DNA of 23,633 bases from a virus. The stretch is from positions 1 to 23,633 of IMG/VR virus record IMGVR_UViG_3300021962_000660; one strand, given 5' to 3'. Of the stretch, positions 13,392-20,301 are shown piece by piece. A program made the translations under genes and the position numbers. The notes beneath the pieces were generated by a model. It ran no database searches and was not told the DNA's origin. It worked only from the letters and a program-made list of their open reading frames with translations. Every line of letters begins with the position of its first letter. The first letter of the stretch is position 1.

Positions 13392-14278
13392 AAAATATAG
13401 TAGTTTGCTCTGATAGTTTTGGTGATTATGACTACAATTTATTTGATTCCAAAAAATATTCAGAACGTTGGAAACTCACGAAAGAATATGAAAACAATAA
13501 AACTATGCCAGCAATACCCTCTTATGATTGTTGGCCTGTTTTATTAAACAAAGTATTAAACAAAAACATAGTTAATCTTTCTGTAAAAGGTTACGGTAAT
13601 TTAGCAATATGTAAACAAACTCAAGACTATGTTATTCAAAATTATAAGGATATAGATTTCTGTATTGTTGGACTTACCAGATGGGATAGAGTTGAAGATT
13701 CTCTTTTAAACAGAATGGGTAAAAAAGGAGCAGGTTCATCCTATGTTTATTCTAAAGGATTAGTTAAATCAAGCAATCTTAATGGAACTTATTATTATAG
13801 TGATTATAAGAATCCAGAAAGAGAATATTTTTTAGAAGAATTTAATTATAAAAAAAAGTCTATGTTAGTGTACTCTACACTAAGGTCAATATTTGAATTA
13901 CAAAAAACTTGTGAGGAGTATAATATAAAATGCATTTTTATAAGCCTTTTAAATCCTCTACCATCTAATCCTGCTGAGGGATTCAATTTAATAACAATTC
14001 ATAAGATTCTAAACACTATAATAAGAAATCCTTATTTCAATTTAATTAATACTCAATATTGTATCGGTTGGCCTTTTATATCTTTATTGGGTGGTTTTAA
14101 TATTTTTGATAAATATTTTAGAAACAAACCCAGTTATCTTATAGGTGAAACTTATCAAATCGATGACAAATACAAAGTTAAAAAAATGTGGGATTCGCAT
14201 CCTAATCAAAAAGGACATAATCTCATATGCGAAAAAATCATAAATGAATTAAATAATCTTGGAGTTATAGATTCGTAA
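13388..14278 (+). CDS. SGNH/GDSL hydrolase-like protein, copy 2
   Basis: A 296-residue paralogue of 7578-8408. Block I is SDSF (8-11, Ser10), where the first Gly of GDSF is replaced by Ser; GYGN follows as block III, and WDSHPNQKGH closes the protein (DxHP as in copy 1). Long matching strings include the LRSIFELQ helix, NPYFNLINTQYCIGWPF and LLGGFN. It has an insertion relative to copy 1 around residues 115-150 (Lys/Tyr/Ser-rich). It shares an ATGA overlap with the 51-residue protein and so ends the cupin-glycosyltransferase operon. That makes an acyl esterase or acyltransferase acting on the cassette's sugar possible; no signal peptide is seen. Confidence 0.75.
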   Translation: MKNIVVCSDSFGDYDYNLFDSKKYSERWKLTKEYENNKTMPAIPSYDCWPVLLNKVLNKNIVNLSVKGYGNLAICKQTQDYVIQNYKDIDFCIVGLTRWDRVEDSLLNRMGKKGAGSSYVYSKGLVKSSNLNGTYYYSDYKNPEREYFLEEFNYKKKSMLVYSTLRSIFELQKTCEEYNIKCIFISLLNPLPSNPAEGFNLITIHKILNTIIRNPYFNLINTQYCIGWPFISLLGGFNIFDKYFRNKPSYLIGETYQIDDKYKVKKMWDSHPNQKGHNLICEKIINELNNLGVIDS

Positions 14279-14338
14279 TATTTTTTTAATATTCAAAATG
14301 CTGTTATGATTAAATAAAAATTTATAAAGGAGTCTACT

Positions 14339-14782
14339 ATGAAATTAGACCTAGGAAACCCAATCGTAACAGTTCTCGTTGGTTTAGTAGTATTCTACAT
14401 AGGACTAAAAATGTTCTCTGGTGGAATGAAATCAATGGGTAATATCGAACATCTTCAATTCTTTCTCGGAAACCCAATCTATATGTTCTTTGGTGGTATT
14501 GTTATGACCTTGTTGTGGCAATCATCATCATTGTCAACTACTGCCATTATCGCACTCGTGGCGTCTGGTGCTTTACCATTACCAGCGGCGATTGCTTGTG
14601 TACTTGGTGCGAATATCGGAACAACTGGAACGATATGGTTAGCAGGTTTATTAGTATCTGATGGTATGCCCAAAGGTGATACATTACGAATCGCTATGAT
14701 GCATACTGGTGCTAATTTGGCAATGGCAATCGCATTACTTCCATTCGTACATCACATTGCTAAATTTTTAGGAAAGTTCTAG
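14339..14782 (+). CDS. Half-size Na+/phosphate cotransporter-like membrane protein
   Basis: A 147-residue integral membrane protein with ribosome binding site AAGGAG about 8 bases before the ATG. It carries the two signatures of the Na/Pi-cotransporter II (NptA/YjbB, PF02690-type) repeat: QSSS (61-64) and GANIGTT (90-96), with ASGALPLPAAIA between. Four to five hydrophobic helices are visible. Cellular members have two such repeats in opposite orientation; here only one is present and the gene is intact, not followed by a remnant of the second. It could work as a homodimer or boost host phosphate uptake during infection. A virus-borne phosphate gene fits phosphate-poor oceans, but transport activity is inference. 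Confidence 0.85.
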   Translation: MKLDLGNPIVTVLVGLVVFYIGLKMFSGGMKSMGNIEHLQFFLGNPIYMFFGGIVMTLLWQSSSLSTTAIIALVASGALPLPAAIACVLGANIGTTGTIWLAGLLVSDGMPKGDTLRIAMMHTGANLAMAIALLPFVHHIAKFLGKF

Positions 14783-14809
14783 TACCTATTTTGTATAAAT
14801 AGTTGTACT
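14781..14809. repeat. Imperfect inverted repeat around the late promoter
   Basis: AGTAC-CTATTT (14781-14791), loop TGTAT, then AAATAG-TT-GTACT (14797-14809): 11 base pairs with a two-base bulge, ending just before the ATG at 14810 and containing the TATAAATA box. Probably too AT-rich to terminate transcription and without a T-run; it may be coincidental or may occlude the start of read-through messages. Confidence 0.4.
14794..14801 (+). promoter_or_regulatory. T4-type late promoter (TATAAATA)
   Basis: Exact TATAAATA octamer in the 27-base gap between the transporter and the structural gene. With initiation about 6 bases downstream, the mRNA would begin near 14807, only about three bases before the ATG at 14810. 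No Shine-Dalgarno sequence fits in that space. Confidence 0.7.
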
Positions 14810-15526
14810 ATGGCATACAAAAGTAGATATCTTGCGAACACACAAATAGCAGAAGAAATTGATATAGCACGAGGTGCCGTCATTGGCACCTCTACTGTCA
14901 ATAAATTCGGTTATAATTCTGCCGTTGGTACATCATACGAAACCGTTTGGGACGGTAATAATCTCTACACATATATCTCTACAGCAGGAACGGCAACTGT
15001 AACGAGTTCTAACTCGGCATTAGATGATGGTGGTACAGTTCAAGTTTTTGGTTTAAATGCGGCCTATGAAGAAGTTAATGAAACTTTGACAATAGGTGGT
15101 AGTGCTGGTTCAGTATCATTTTATAGAGTATTCAGAGCAACATTACTTACTGCAAATACAGGAACATCTAATGTTGGTAATGTTACAGTAACAGTTGATT
15201 CACAATCTGCGGCGATTATTAATGCTGAGTATGGTCAAACATTGATGGCATTATATACTGTACCTGTAAATAAAAGTGCTTATATGTTACAGTTAGATGC
15301 AGGTAGTTCTAAAGATTTAGAAAATGAATTAATTATGGTTACTAGAAATGGTGATGGTGCGGCATTTAATACAAAAGAGTTTTTAACATTTAGAGGTGGA
15401 TTTTTAGAAAAAGATTTCAAAATACCTTTATTAATACCAGAGAAACATGATATAGAAATTAGAGTGAAGTCAAGTGCTACAAGTGCCGTAAGTGCAGGAT
15501 TTGAATTAATATTAGTTGATAATTAA
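14810..15526 (+). CDS. Virion structural protein (marine T4-like type)
   Basis: A 238-residue beta-rich, Ala/Ser/Thr/Gly-rich protein. The N-terminus MAYKSRYLANTQIAEEIDIARG and the segments QTLMALYTVPVNKSAYMLQL and a C-terminal KHDIEIRVKSSAT...SAGFELIL match a protein I recognise as recurrent among structural genes of marine T4-like phages; its exact place in the particle is not known to me. Jelly-roll-like alternation and low charge fit a surface decoration or appendage protein. It is the first gene behind a clean late promoter and lacks a ribosome binding site, so its mRNA may be nearly leaderless. Confidence 0.75.
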   Translation: MAYKSRYLANTQIAEEIDIARGAVIGTSTVNKFGYNSAVGTSYETVWDGNNLYTYISTAGTATVTSSNSALDDGGTVQVFGLNAAYEEVNETLTIGGSAGSVSFYRVFRATLLTANTGTSNVGNVTVTVDSQSAAIINAEYGQTLMALYTVPVNKSAYMLQLDAGSSKDLENELIMVTRNGDGAAFNTKEFLTFRGGFLEKDFKIPLLIPEKHDIEIRVKSSATSAVSAGFELILVDN

Positions 15527-15529
15527 TAC

Positions 15530-15558
15530 TTTACAAACTATATTAAATGGAGTATAAT
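15530..15558 (+). promoter_or_regulatory. Promoter with -35/-10 abutting the start codon
   Basis: TTTACA (15530-15535), 17 bases, TATAAT (15553-15558), followed by AAAACT and the ATG at 15565. Spacing is the same as in the promoters at 9440 and 12008, and TTTACAAAC is shared. Transcription would start at about 15565, on the start codon itself. TATAATAA also resembles a degenerate late box. Confidence 0.55.
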
Positions 15559-15564
15559 AAAACT

Positions 15565-16863
15565 ATGGAAAGTTTTAAACAACATACGACTAATCAGTCA
15601 TTCGCAAAGATGCTACAAAACGAAGCATCGATAGTCAATCAAAACAAATACGGTCCTGGACACAAGTTGGTTGTAAGAAAATCAGCTAATAGGATTGTGT
15701 CAGGATTGTTTAAAAATGAAGTAGAAATATCATCACCAACTAATGATGCTGAAGAGGTTAAAATTAGTGGTGGTTCTGATTCAGTGTATATTAATTCAGG
15801 AGGAACAGTATACAAACTAGTCGGAACAAAATCTTCAATAGAAAATTCCTTTAACCATGCTGGTGGTGGTAAATCCGATACCAATAAAAAGACAAGAGCA
15901 AAAGAAGCCATTTCATTGATAGTATTTAAATATTATCTTGAAAAGGGAGGGATTATTGGTGAAGATGATGCTATTGACCAAATGAATAATTGGAATGCGG
16001 ATCCTAGTGTATATACAACAAATTATTATGAAAGTGCTGTATTACAATTAAGTTCTTTCAAAAGAATTAGAAATTTAAAAAGTATGATATTTGAATTTCA
16101 AGGAGATAAACACTCGGCTAAAATATACAAAAAGATGAAAGATTTGAACGGTCCAAGTAGTGTAGATAATTGGAATCCAGCTGATATATGGTTGTTTAAT
16201 GATTCATATGTCAATTCTATGGATAGTGAGTTAAATAAAATGAAACATCTACAAGAATTAAATATTTGGTTAAAAAGAAATTATATTAAAAAGAACATAA
16301 TTCCTATATCATTAAAACAAGCATCAGGAAAATCTACTATTGAATTAATAGACCCACAAAAATATATTAAAAGAGAAATAGAATATGATCTCAGTTTGAC
16401 TAGAATAGTGATAGCAGGTTCACTAAAATCAGTATTTGTTGAAACAAAATCAGGATTTACATTTAAAGCAAATGCTCGTTCAAAGGAAACTAATCCTAAT
16501 TTATTTTATGAAGGAACTATGAAAGGTGAAAACTTTGCTATGGGTGCAATTAGTAAAAACGAATGGGATAAATTTAGTAAAGGAGAAGTTCCTAGTGGAA
16601 CAAGTATAAAACCAACACCAGCTTTAATACAGAAGGCTAAAAATACTTACAACGCATATAAGAGATATATATTACTAAAAGATAACGATATATTATTTAA
16701 TCCTGACATAAGTAAGATGGATGAATTATTACAACAAAGATACATTCATTGTGGTGACTTTTTAAAATTTATTATGGAAAACTTCGACGAAGCAATGAAG
16801 TTTGGTTTTTACGCATCAATGAAAGTATCTGAAAACAACTCAATGTATATAAAAATAAAATGA
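15565..16863 (+). CDS. Probable internal virion protein with PD-(D/E)XK nuclease-like core
   Basis: A 432-residue protein from ATG 15565; an in-frame ATG at 15547 would add six residues but has no ribosome binding site and lies inside the promoter. The N-terminus MESFKQHTTNQSF resembles the amphipathic leaders of other genes in this block, with LQNEAS offering a possible Glu|Ala maturation site. In the middle, WNPADIWLF (Asp207) is followed 40 residues later by IIPISLKQASG (Lys251), the spacing and pattern seen in PD-(D/E)XK nuclease-fold phage proteins (PADIW ... xxxSLK). Basic, 50 kDa, no membrane segment. If nuclease and packaged, it could be injected to attack host DNA; both steps are inference, and the fold call is tentative. 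Confidence 0.5.
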   Translation: MESFKQHTTNQSFAKMLQNEASIVNQNKYGPGHKLVVRKSANRIVSGLFKNEVEISSPTNDAEEVKISGGSDSVYINSGGTVYKLVGTKSSIENSFNHAGGGKSDTNKKTRAKEAISLIVFKYYLEKGGIIGEDDAIDQMNNWNADPSVYTTNYYESAVLQLSSFKRIRNLKSMIFEFQGDKHSAKIYKKMKDLNGPSSVDNWNPADIWLFNDSYVNSMDSELNKMKHLQELNIWLKRNYIKKNIIPISLKQASGKSTIELIDPQKYIKREIEYDLSLTRIVIAGSLKSVFVETKSGFTFKANARSKETNPNLFYEGTMKGENFAMGAISKNEWDKFSKGEVPSGTSIKPTPALIQKAKNTYNAYKRYILLKDNDILFNPDISKMDELLQQRYIHCGDFLKFIMENFDEAMKFGFYASMKVSENNSMYIKIK

Positions 16864-18086
16864 TAGAATTTAACGAATTTATAACGGAAGCCAAAAATAC
16901 TCATATGACACATATAGAGGATAAAGTTCTCTATGGTGGAGTTGATGGAACAAGACAAGCAATCGTTGCTCTTTTATCTTTAAGAGATACTTTAGCTGGA
17001 GTACATAAAGGAAATGTATCAGTTAAGTGGGATGGAGCTCCTGCCATATTTGCTGGAACAGACCCATCTGATGGTAAGTTCTTTGTTGCTAAAAAAGGCG
17101 TATTTAATAAATCACCAAAAGTATATAAAACACCAAAAGATGTAGATGCTGATACTTCTGGCGACTTGGCTAAGAAACTAAAAGTAGCATTGGCTGAATT
17201 ACCAGCACTTGGTATAAAAGGAGTAATACAAGGAGATTTCTTATTTGGTCCTGGAGATATAAAAAAAGAAACTATTGAAGGAGAAGAATATTATACATTC
17301 CATCCCAATACAATAGTTTATGCGATCCCAGTTAATTCAGAAATAGCAAAACAAATTAGAGTTTCTAAAATAGGAATTGTATGGCATACTGAATATACTG
17401 GAAATTCTTTTGAAACTATGAAAGCGAGTTATAATTATAATTCTTCTAAATTAAAAAAATCTAAAAGTGTATTTTCTACAGATGCTAATTTAAAAGATTT
17501 AAGTAACTTGACTATGAGTGCTGAAGAAACAGAAACAGTTACTGATTATTTAAGACAAGCTGGTCGAGTGTTTAATCAAATAGCAGGAAGCACTTTACGA
17601 GAACTTGAAAAAAATCAACAACTCGCTCAACATATTGAAACATTTAACAACACATATGTTCGTAAAGGTGAATTGATTATTAATACCAGACAGCATGTAA
17701 CAGACCTTATAAATTATATTAAACTAAGATATCAAAAACAAATAGATGATTTGAAAACACCAGCTGGTAAAGAAAGAAGAAATGTAGAACTTCAAAACCT
17801 TTTGACTTTCTTTTCTGACCAAAATAAACAGAGTTTAGAAAAAATGTTTGACTTACAAAGATTAATAGTAATGGCAAAAATAAAACTTATAAATACTCTT
17901 GATAAGTTCAATAAGACAAGAACTTTCTTAAAGACCAGTCGTGGATACAGAGTAACTGGTCAAGAGGGTTATGTCGCTATTGACCAACTTGGTGGTGATG
18001 CTGTGAAAATTGTTGACCGAATGGAATTCTCGTTTGCCAACTTTTCACCAGATATATTAAAAGGATGGGATAAATCAGGGAGATAA
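16860..18086 (+). CDS. Capsid-targeted KxDG ligase/nucleotidyltransferase-like protein
   Basis: A 408-residue protein. The leader MIEFNEFITE|A mirrors the T4 internal-protein capsid-targeting sequence and contains a perfect gp21-type site (Ile-Thr-Glu|Ala). It is followed by NTHMTHIEDKVLYGGVDG, then VSVKWDGAPAIFAGTD with Lys56-Trp-Asp-Gly59, the motif I of covalent nucleotidyltransferases (ATP-dependent ligases and capping enzymes), FFVAKKGVFN, GVIQGDFLFG (Asp126) and IGIVWHTEY, in the order expected for motifs I, III and IV. The C-terminal half is helical and charged. Similar proteins occur in cyanophages and are annotated only as unknown. Function may be RNA/DNA ligation or adenylylation of a host target. 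It overlaps the previous gene by four bases. Confidence 0.65.
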   Translation: MIEFNEFITEAKNTHMTHIEDKVLYGGVDGTRQAIVALLSLRDTLAGVHKGNVSVKWDGAPAIFAGTDPSDGKFFVAKKGVFNKSPKVYKTPKDVDADTSGDLAKKLKVALAELPALGIKGVIQGDFLFGPGDIKKETIEGEEYYTFHPNTIVYAIPVNSEIAKQIRVSKIGIVWHTEYTGNSFETMKASYNYNSSKLKKSKSVFSTDANLKDLSNLTMSAEETETVTDYLRQAGRVFNQIAGSTLRELEKNQQLAQHIETFNNTYVRKGELIINTRQHVTDLINYIKLRYQKQIDDLKTPAGKERRNVELQNLLTFFSDQNKQSLEKMFDLQRLIVMAKIKLINTLDKFNKTRTFLKTSRGYRVTGQEGYVAIDQLGGDAVKIVDRMEFSFANFSPDILKGWDKSGR

Positions 18087-18088
18087 AA

Positions 18089-18352
18089 ATGGCAGATACA
18101 CACCCACATCAAAATCCTTTAACAGGACCTCTTTCATTTAGACATATGTATAACGCAGAGTATCGTCCTGGTGAGGACGAATTAATAAACTATAGAGTTC
18201 AAAGGAGAAAAAGAATGGAATCAGTCAATCCATGTCCAAGATGTGGCGATGAGTGTGAATGTGGACCAGATTGTAATTGTGGTTCCGAGTGTGAATGTTG
18301 TGGTATTGTATCAGAAAATAAACTAATGAGATTTAAACAATTTATAGGATAA
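18089..18352 (+). CDS. Metallothionein-like Cys-rich small protein
   Basis: An 87-residue protein with nine cysteines packed in 23 residues (49, 52, 56, 58, 62, 64, 68, 70, 71) as C-x2-C-x3-C-x-C-x3-C-x-C-x3-C-x-CC. The repeated ECECG/DCNCG pattern is typical of metallothioneins, which bind zinc, copper or cadmium through clustered thiolates. The first 45 residues (HPHQNPLTGPLSFRHMYNAEYRPGEDELINYR) look like an independent, conserved phage segment with His residues. The last eight residues, MRFKQFIG, resemble the start of capsid-targeting leaders but sit at the wrong end. It lies inside a run of putative internal virion proteins and starts two bases after the previous stop, so it may be packaged and deliver or buffer metal. 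Confidence 0.7.
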   Translation: MADTHPHQNPLTGPLSFRHMYNAEYRPGEDELINYRVQRRKRMESVNPCPRCGDECECGPDCNCGSECECCGIVSENKLMRFKQFIG

Positions 18353-18355
18353 TTT

Positions 18356-19603
18356 ATGGTAATCAATTCGTTCAAAAACTATTTGGTTGAAGAGGAAAAG
18401 ACCGTATACTTTACATGGGGTCGTATGAATCCTCCGACTATTGGTCATGAGAAGTTAATGAACAGTCTCGCATCAAAAGCAGGAAGAAATCCTTATAGAG
18501 TTTATCTTTCTAAATCACAAGATCCGAAAAAGAATCCTCTAGAGTACAATCAAAAAGTAAAGACTGTTAGAAAGTTCTTTCCTAAACACGCACGATCAGT
18601 TATACTAAATCCGAAACAAAGAAATCTATTTGACATAGTAGTTGACCTTTACAACGAAGGATTTAAAAATATTATAATGGTTGTGGGATCTGATAGATTG
18701 AACGAATTTGAGATATTACTTAAAAAATACAATGGAGAAAAGGGAAGACATGGCTTCTATAATTTTAATAGTATAGGAGTAATGAGTGCTGGTGATAGAG
18801 ATCCTGATGCCGAAGGAGCATCTGGTATGAGTGCTTCAAAGATGAGAGCAGCCGCATCAGAAAATAATTTTACAGCATTTTCTCAAGGATTACCAAAAGG
18901 AGTATCAAACGCAGAAGCAAAGAAAATATTCAATGATGTACGATTGGGAATGGGACTTAAAGAACAAAAAGACTTTACCAATAATGTACAGTTTGAACCA
19001 GTAAGTGAAGAAAGAGAACAATATGTATCTGGTAATTTATTTCAGCCGGGTGATGTAGTACAAGATAAAAATTCAAAAGAAACTTATGCGATTAAATATC
19101 TAGGAGCAAATCATGTCATAGTAGAGGATATTGAGGAGAAGACGCACAGGAAATGGTTAAACTCAATTACGAAAGTAGAAGAAAAAATGACAAAAGGTTT
19201 TAAAGCATACGAACAAGCACTCAAATATATGAAACTAAAAGATGCTGAAGATCCAGATATAGGCGATAGAGAAGGAAGTCAACCTGCAAAATATCATAAA
19301 GGATTGGCTAAATCAACAAAAGTTAAAAGAGATAGACAATTTCAAAAACAAGCTGACATGGATGATGATAATCCAGATGCTTATAAACCAGCTCCTGGAG
19401 ATAAAGATACAAAAACCAAACCAAGTACACATACTCGTAAATTTAAAAAGATGTATGGTGAAGCACAATACATGAGACAAGCAAAACAAAGAATTGACCA
19501 AGAGAAGAAAACGAGAGATGCTAAAGATAAAATACGATTTGATAGAATGAGAGATATGGCTCGTACAAGAGATGCTCAAGCAAAAAATAGGGCAACGAAT
19601 TAA
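18356..19603 (+). CDS. Capsid-targeted HxGH-type nucleotidyltransferase with disordered tail
   Basis: A 415-residue protein. The leader MVINSFKNYLVEEEK fits the capsid-targeting pattern. Residues ~16-200 form a cytidylyltransferase/NMN-adenylyltransferase fold: FTWGRMNPPTIGHEKL (TIGH, 28-31, an HxGH variant with Thr for the first His), NIIMVVGSDR and GMSASKMR (the ISSTKIR-type motif, near 160). Residues ~225-275 (FQPGDVVQDKNSKETYAIKYLG) look like a small SH3/KOW-like barrel. The remaining ~140 residues are highly charged and probably disordered (Lys/Asp/Arg rich), as in many packaged proteins. The acceptor is unknown; NMN or a host macromolecule are options. It is a second HxGH enzyme besides that at 1772, suggesting injection of a nucleotide-cofactor enzyme. 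Confidence 0.75.
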   Translation: MVINSFKNYLVEEEKTVYFTWGRMNPPTIGHEKLMNSLASKAGRNPYRVYLSKSQDPKKNPLEYNQKVKTVRKFFPKHARSVILNPKQRNLFDIVVDLYNEGFKNIIMVVGSDRLNEFEILLKKYNGEKGRHGFYNFNSIGVMSAGDRDPDAEGASGMSASKMRAAASENNFTAFSQGLPKGVSNAEAKKIFNDVRLGMGLKEQKDFTNNVQFEPVSEEREQYVSGNLFQPGDVVQDKNSKETYAIKYLGANHVIVEDIEEKTHRKWLNSITKVEEKMTKGFKAYEQALKYMKLKDAEDPDIGDREGSQPAKYHKGLAKSTKVKRDRQFQKQADMDDDNPDAYKPAPGDKDTKTKPSTHTRKFKKMYGEAQYMRQAKQRIDQEKKTRDAKDKIRFDRMRDMARTRDAQAKNRATN

Positions 19604-19785
19604 TGAAAACTTTTAAAGAGATTCGTAAAGGTAAAATCGCAAGAGGATATAGTAGTAGTTATCCTCAAACAAAAGATAAAGAAAAGGAAGTAGATTGGAA
19701 TCCTAAAGTACAAGGTAAATATGTAACTAGAAAACTTGGTAAGGGTTCTATTATGCTTGACCCATTCGGAAAGAAATATAGATGA
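19603..19785 (+). CDS. 60-residue basic protein, putative internal protein
   Basis: Starts at the last base of the previous stop (TAATG) with MKTFKEIRKGKIARGYSSS, an N-terminus close to the MK(T/S)F(K/Q)E(I/F) pattern of capsid-targeting leaders, then a very basic, low-complexity body (TKDKEKEVDWNPKVQGKYVTRKLG). No fold is recognised. Charge and size are like those of T4 internal proteins, which coat or accompany packaged DNA. It overlaps the next gene by four bases. Confidence 0.6.
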   Translation: MKTFKEIRKGKIARGYSSSYPQTKDKEKEVDWNPKVQGKYVTRKLGKGSIMLDPFGKKYR

Positions 19786-20018
19786 TTGGATTAAGAGAAT
19801 TTATAGTAGAGAAAACACCAGCCGGATTAAAAGATAAAGCTGACAAGTCTGGTGTTCCATTAGGTATACTAAACAAAGTATACAATAGAGGTTTTGCGGC
19901 ATGGAGAACTGGGCATAGACCTGGAACTACTCCGCAACAATGGGCGATGGCAAGAGTTAACTCTTACATCACTAAAGGTAAAACATATCATACAACTGAT
20001 GCTGATTTAAGGAAGTAA
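19782..20018 (+). CDS. DUF5824-like phage protein
   Basis: A 78-residue protein with leader MIGLREFIVEKTPAG, again a capsid-targeting-like start, followed by the recognisable run KSGVPLGILNKVYNRGFAAWRTGHRPGTTPQQWAMARVNS (split here into its parts: LGILNKVYNRG, AAWRTGHRPG, TPQQWAMARVNSYITKG). This matches a short family of unknown function that I know from marine T4-like phages (probably DUF5824). The invariant Arg/Gly/His/Trp core suggests a small compact domain, possibly binding nucleic acid. It is overlapped by four bases on its upstream side, and its C-terminus ends in DADLRK. Confidence 0.65.
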   Translation: MIGLREFIVEKTPAGLKDKADKSGVPLGILNKVYNRGFAAWRTGHRPGTTPQQWAMARVNSYITKGKTYHTTDADLRK

Positions 20019-20022
20019 AAAA

Positions 20023-20301
20023 ATGAAATCGTTTAAAGAACTAAGAGGAACCATTAAAGAAAAATATTGGGATTCTACAGGTAGTGGTGAAGGAAAGATG
20101 CCATCCAATGCTAAAATGGTTCAAAAGATAAAACTACCTAGACAAGTAGATGGTGATAGTATCACTTTCTATGATGATGGTAAAAATACTTATGCTGAAA
20201 TACAAGGAAGTTCTCAGAATGCTGGAACATTCAAATTTGGTAAGAAGTATAGCAGAGCTGATTTTGCTAAAATAGTAAAAGAGCTTGAAGACCTTAGCTA
20301 A
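20023..20301 (+). CDS. Small internal-type protein, unknown
   Basis: A 92-residue protein with ribosome site AAGGAAG upstream and leader MKSFKELRGTIKEKYW, near-identical in style to MKTFKEIRKGK two genes before. The body is beta-rich (QKIKLPRQVDGDSITFYDD, NTYAEIQGSSQNAGTFKFG) with a C-terminal helix (SRADFAKIVKELEDLS). No family recognised. I place it in the capsid-targeted set because of the leader and position; it overlaps the next gene by one base (TAATG). Confidence 0.6.
   Translation: MKSFKELRGTIKEKYWDSTGSGEGKMPSNAKMVQKIKLPRQVDGDSITFYDDGKNTYAEIQGSSQNAGTFKFGKKYSRADFAKIVKELEDLS

Noticed and set aside
14279-14338. Promoter or terminator in the 60-base gap before the transporter gene
   Set aside because: The gap is very AT-rich (AATATTTTTTTAATATT, then TTATGATTAAATA). 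A weak AT hairpin and several half-matching -10 boxes can be drawn, but none has a convincing -35, late octamer or GC stem.
17888-17895. TATAAATA inside the KxDG ligase-like gene
   Set aside because: It lies in coding sequence about 190 bases from the next start with no end or gap nearby. In AT-rich DNA this octamer arises by chance, which also limits confidence in the intergenic ones.
18328-18352. C-terminal MRFKQFIG of the metallothionein-like protein as a capsid-targeting leader or a separate gene start
   Set aside because: The stop follows immediately, so no protein would follow. The resemblance may be a remnant of gene fusion, but I cannot support it as a functional leader.
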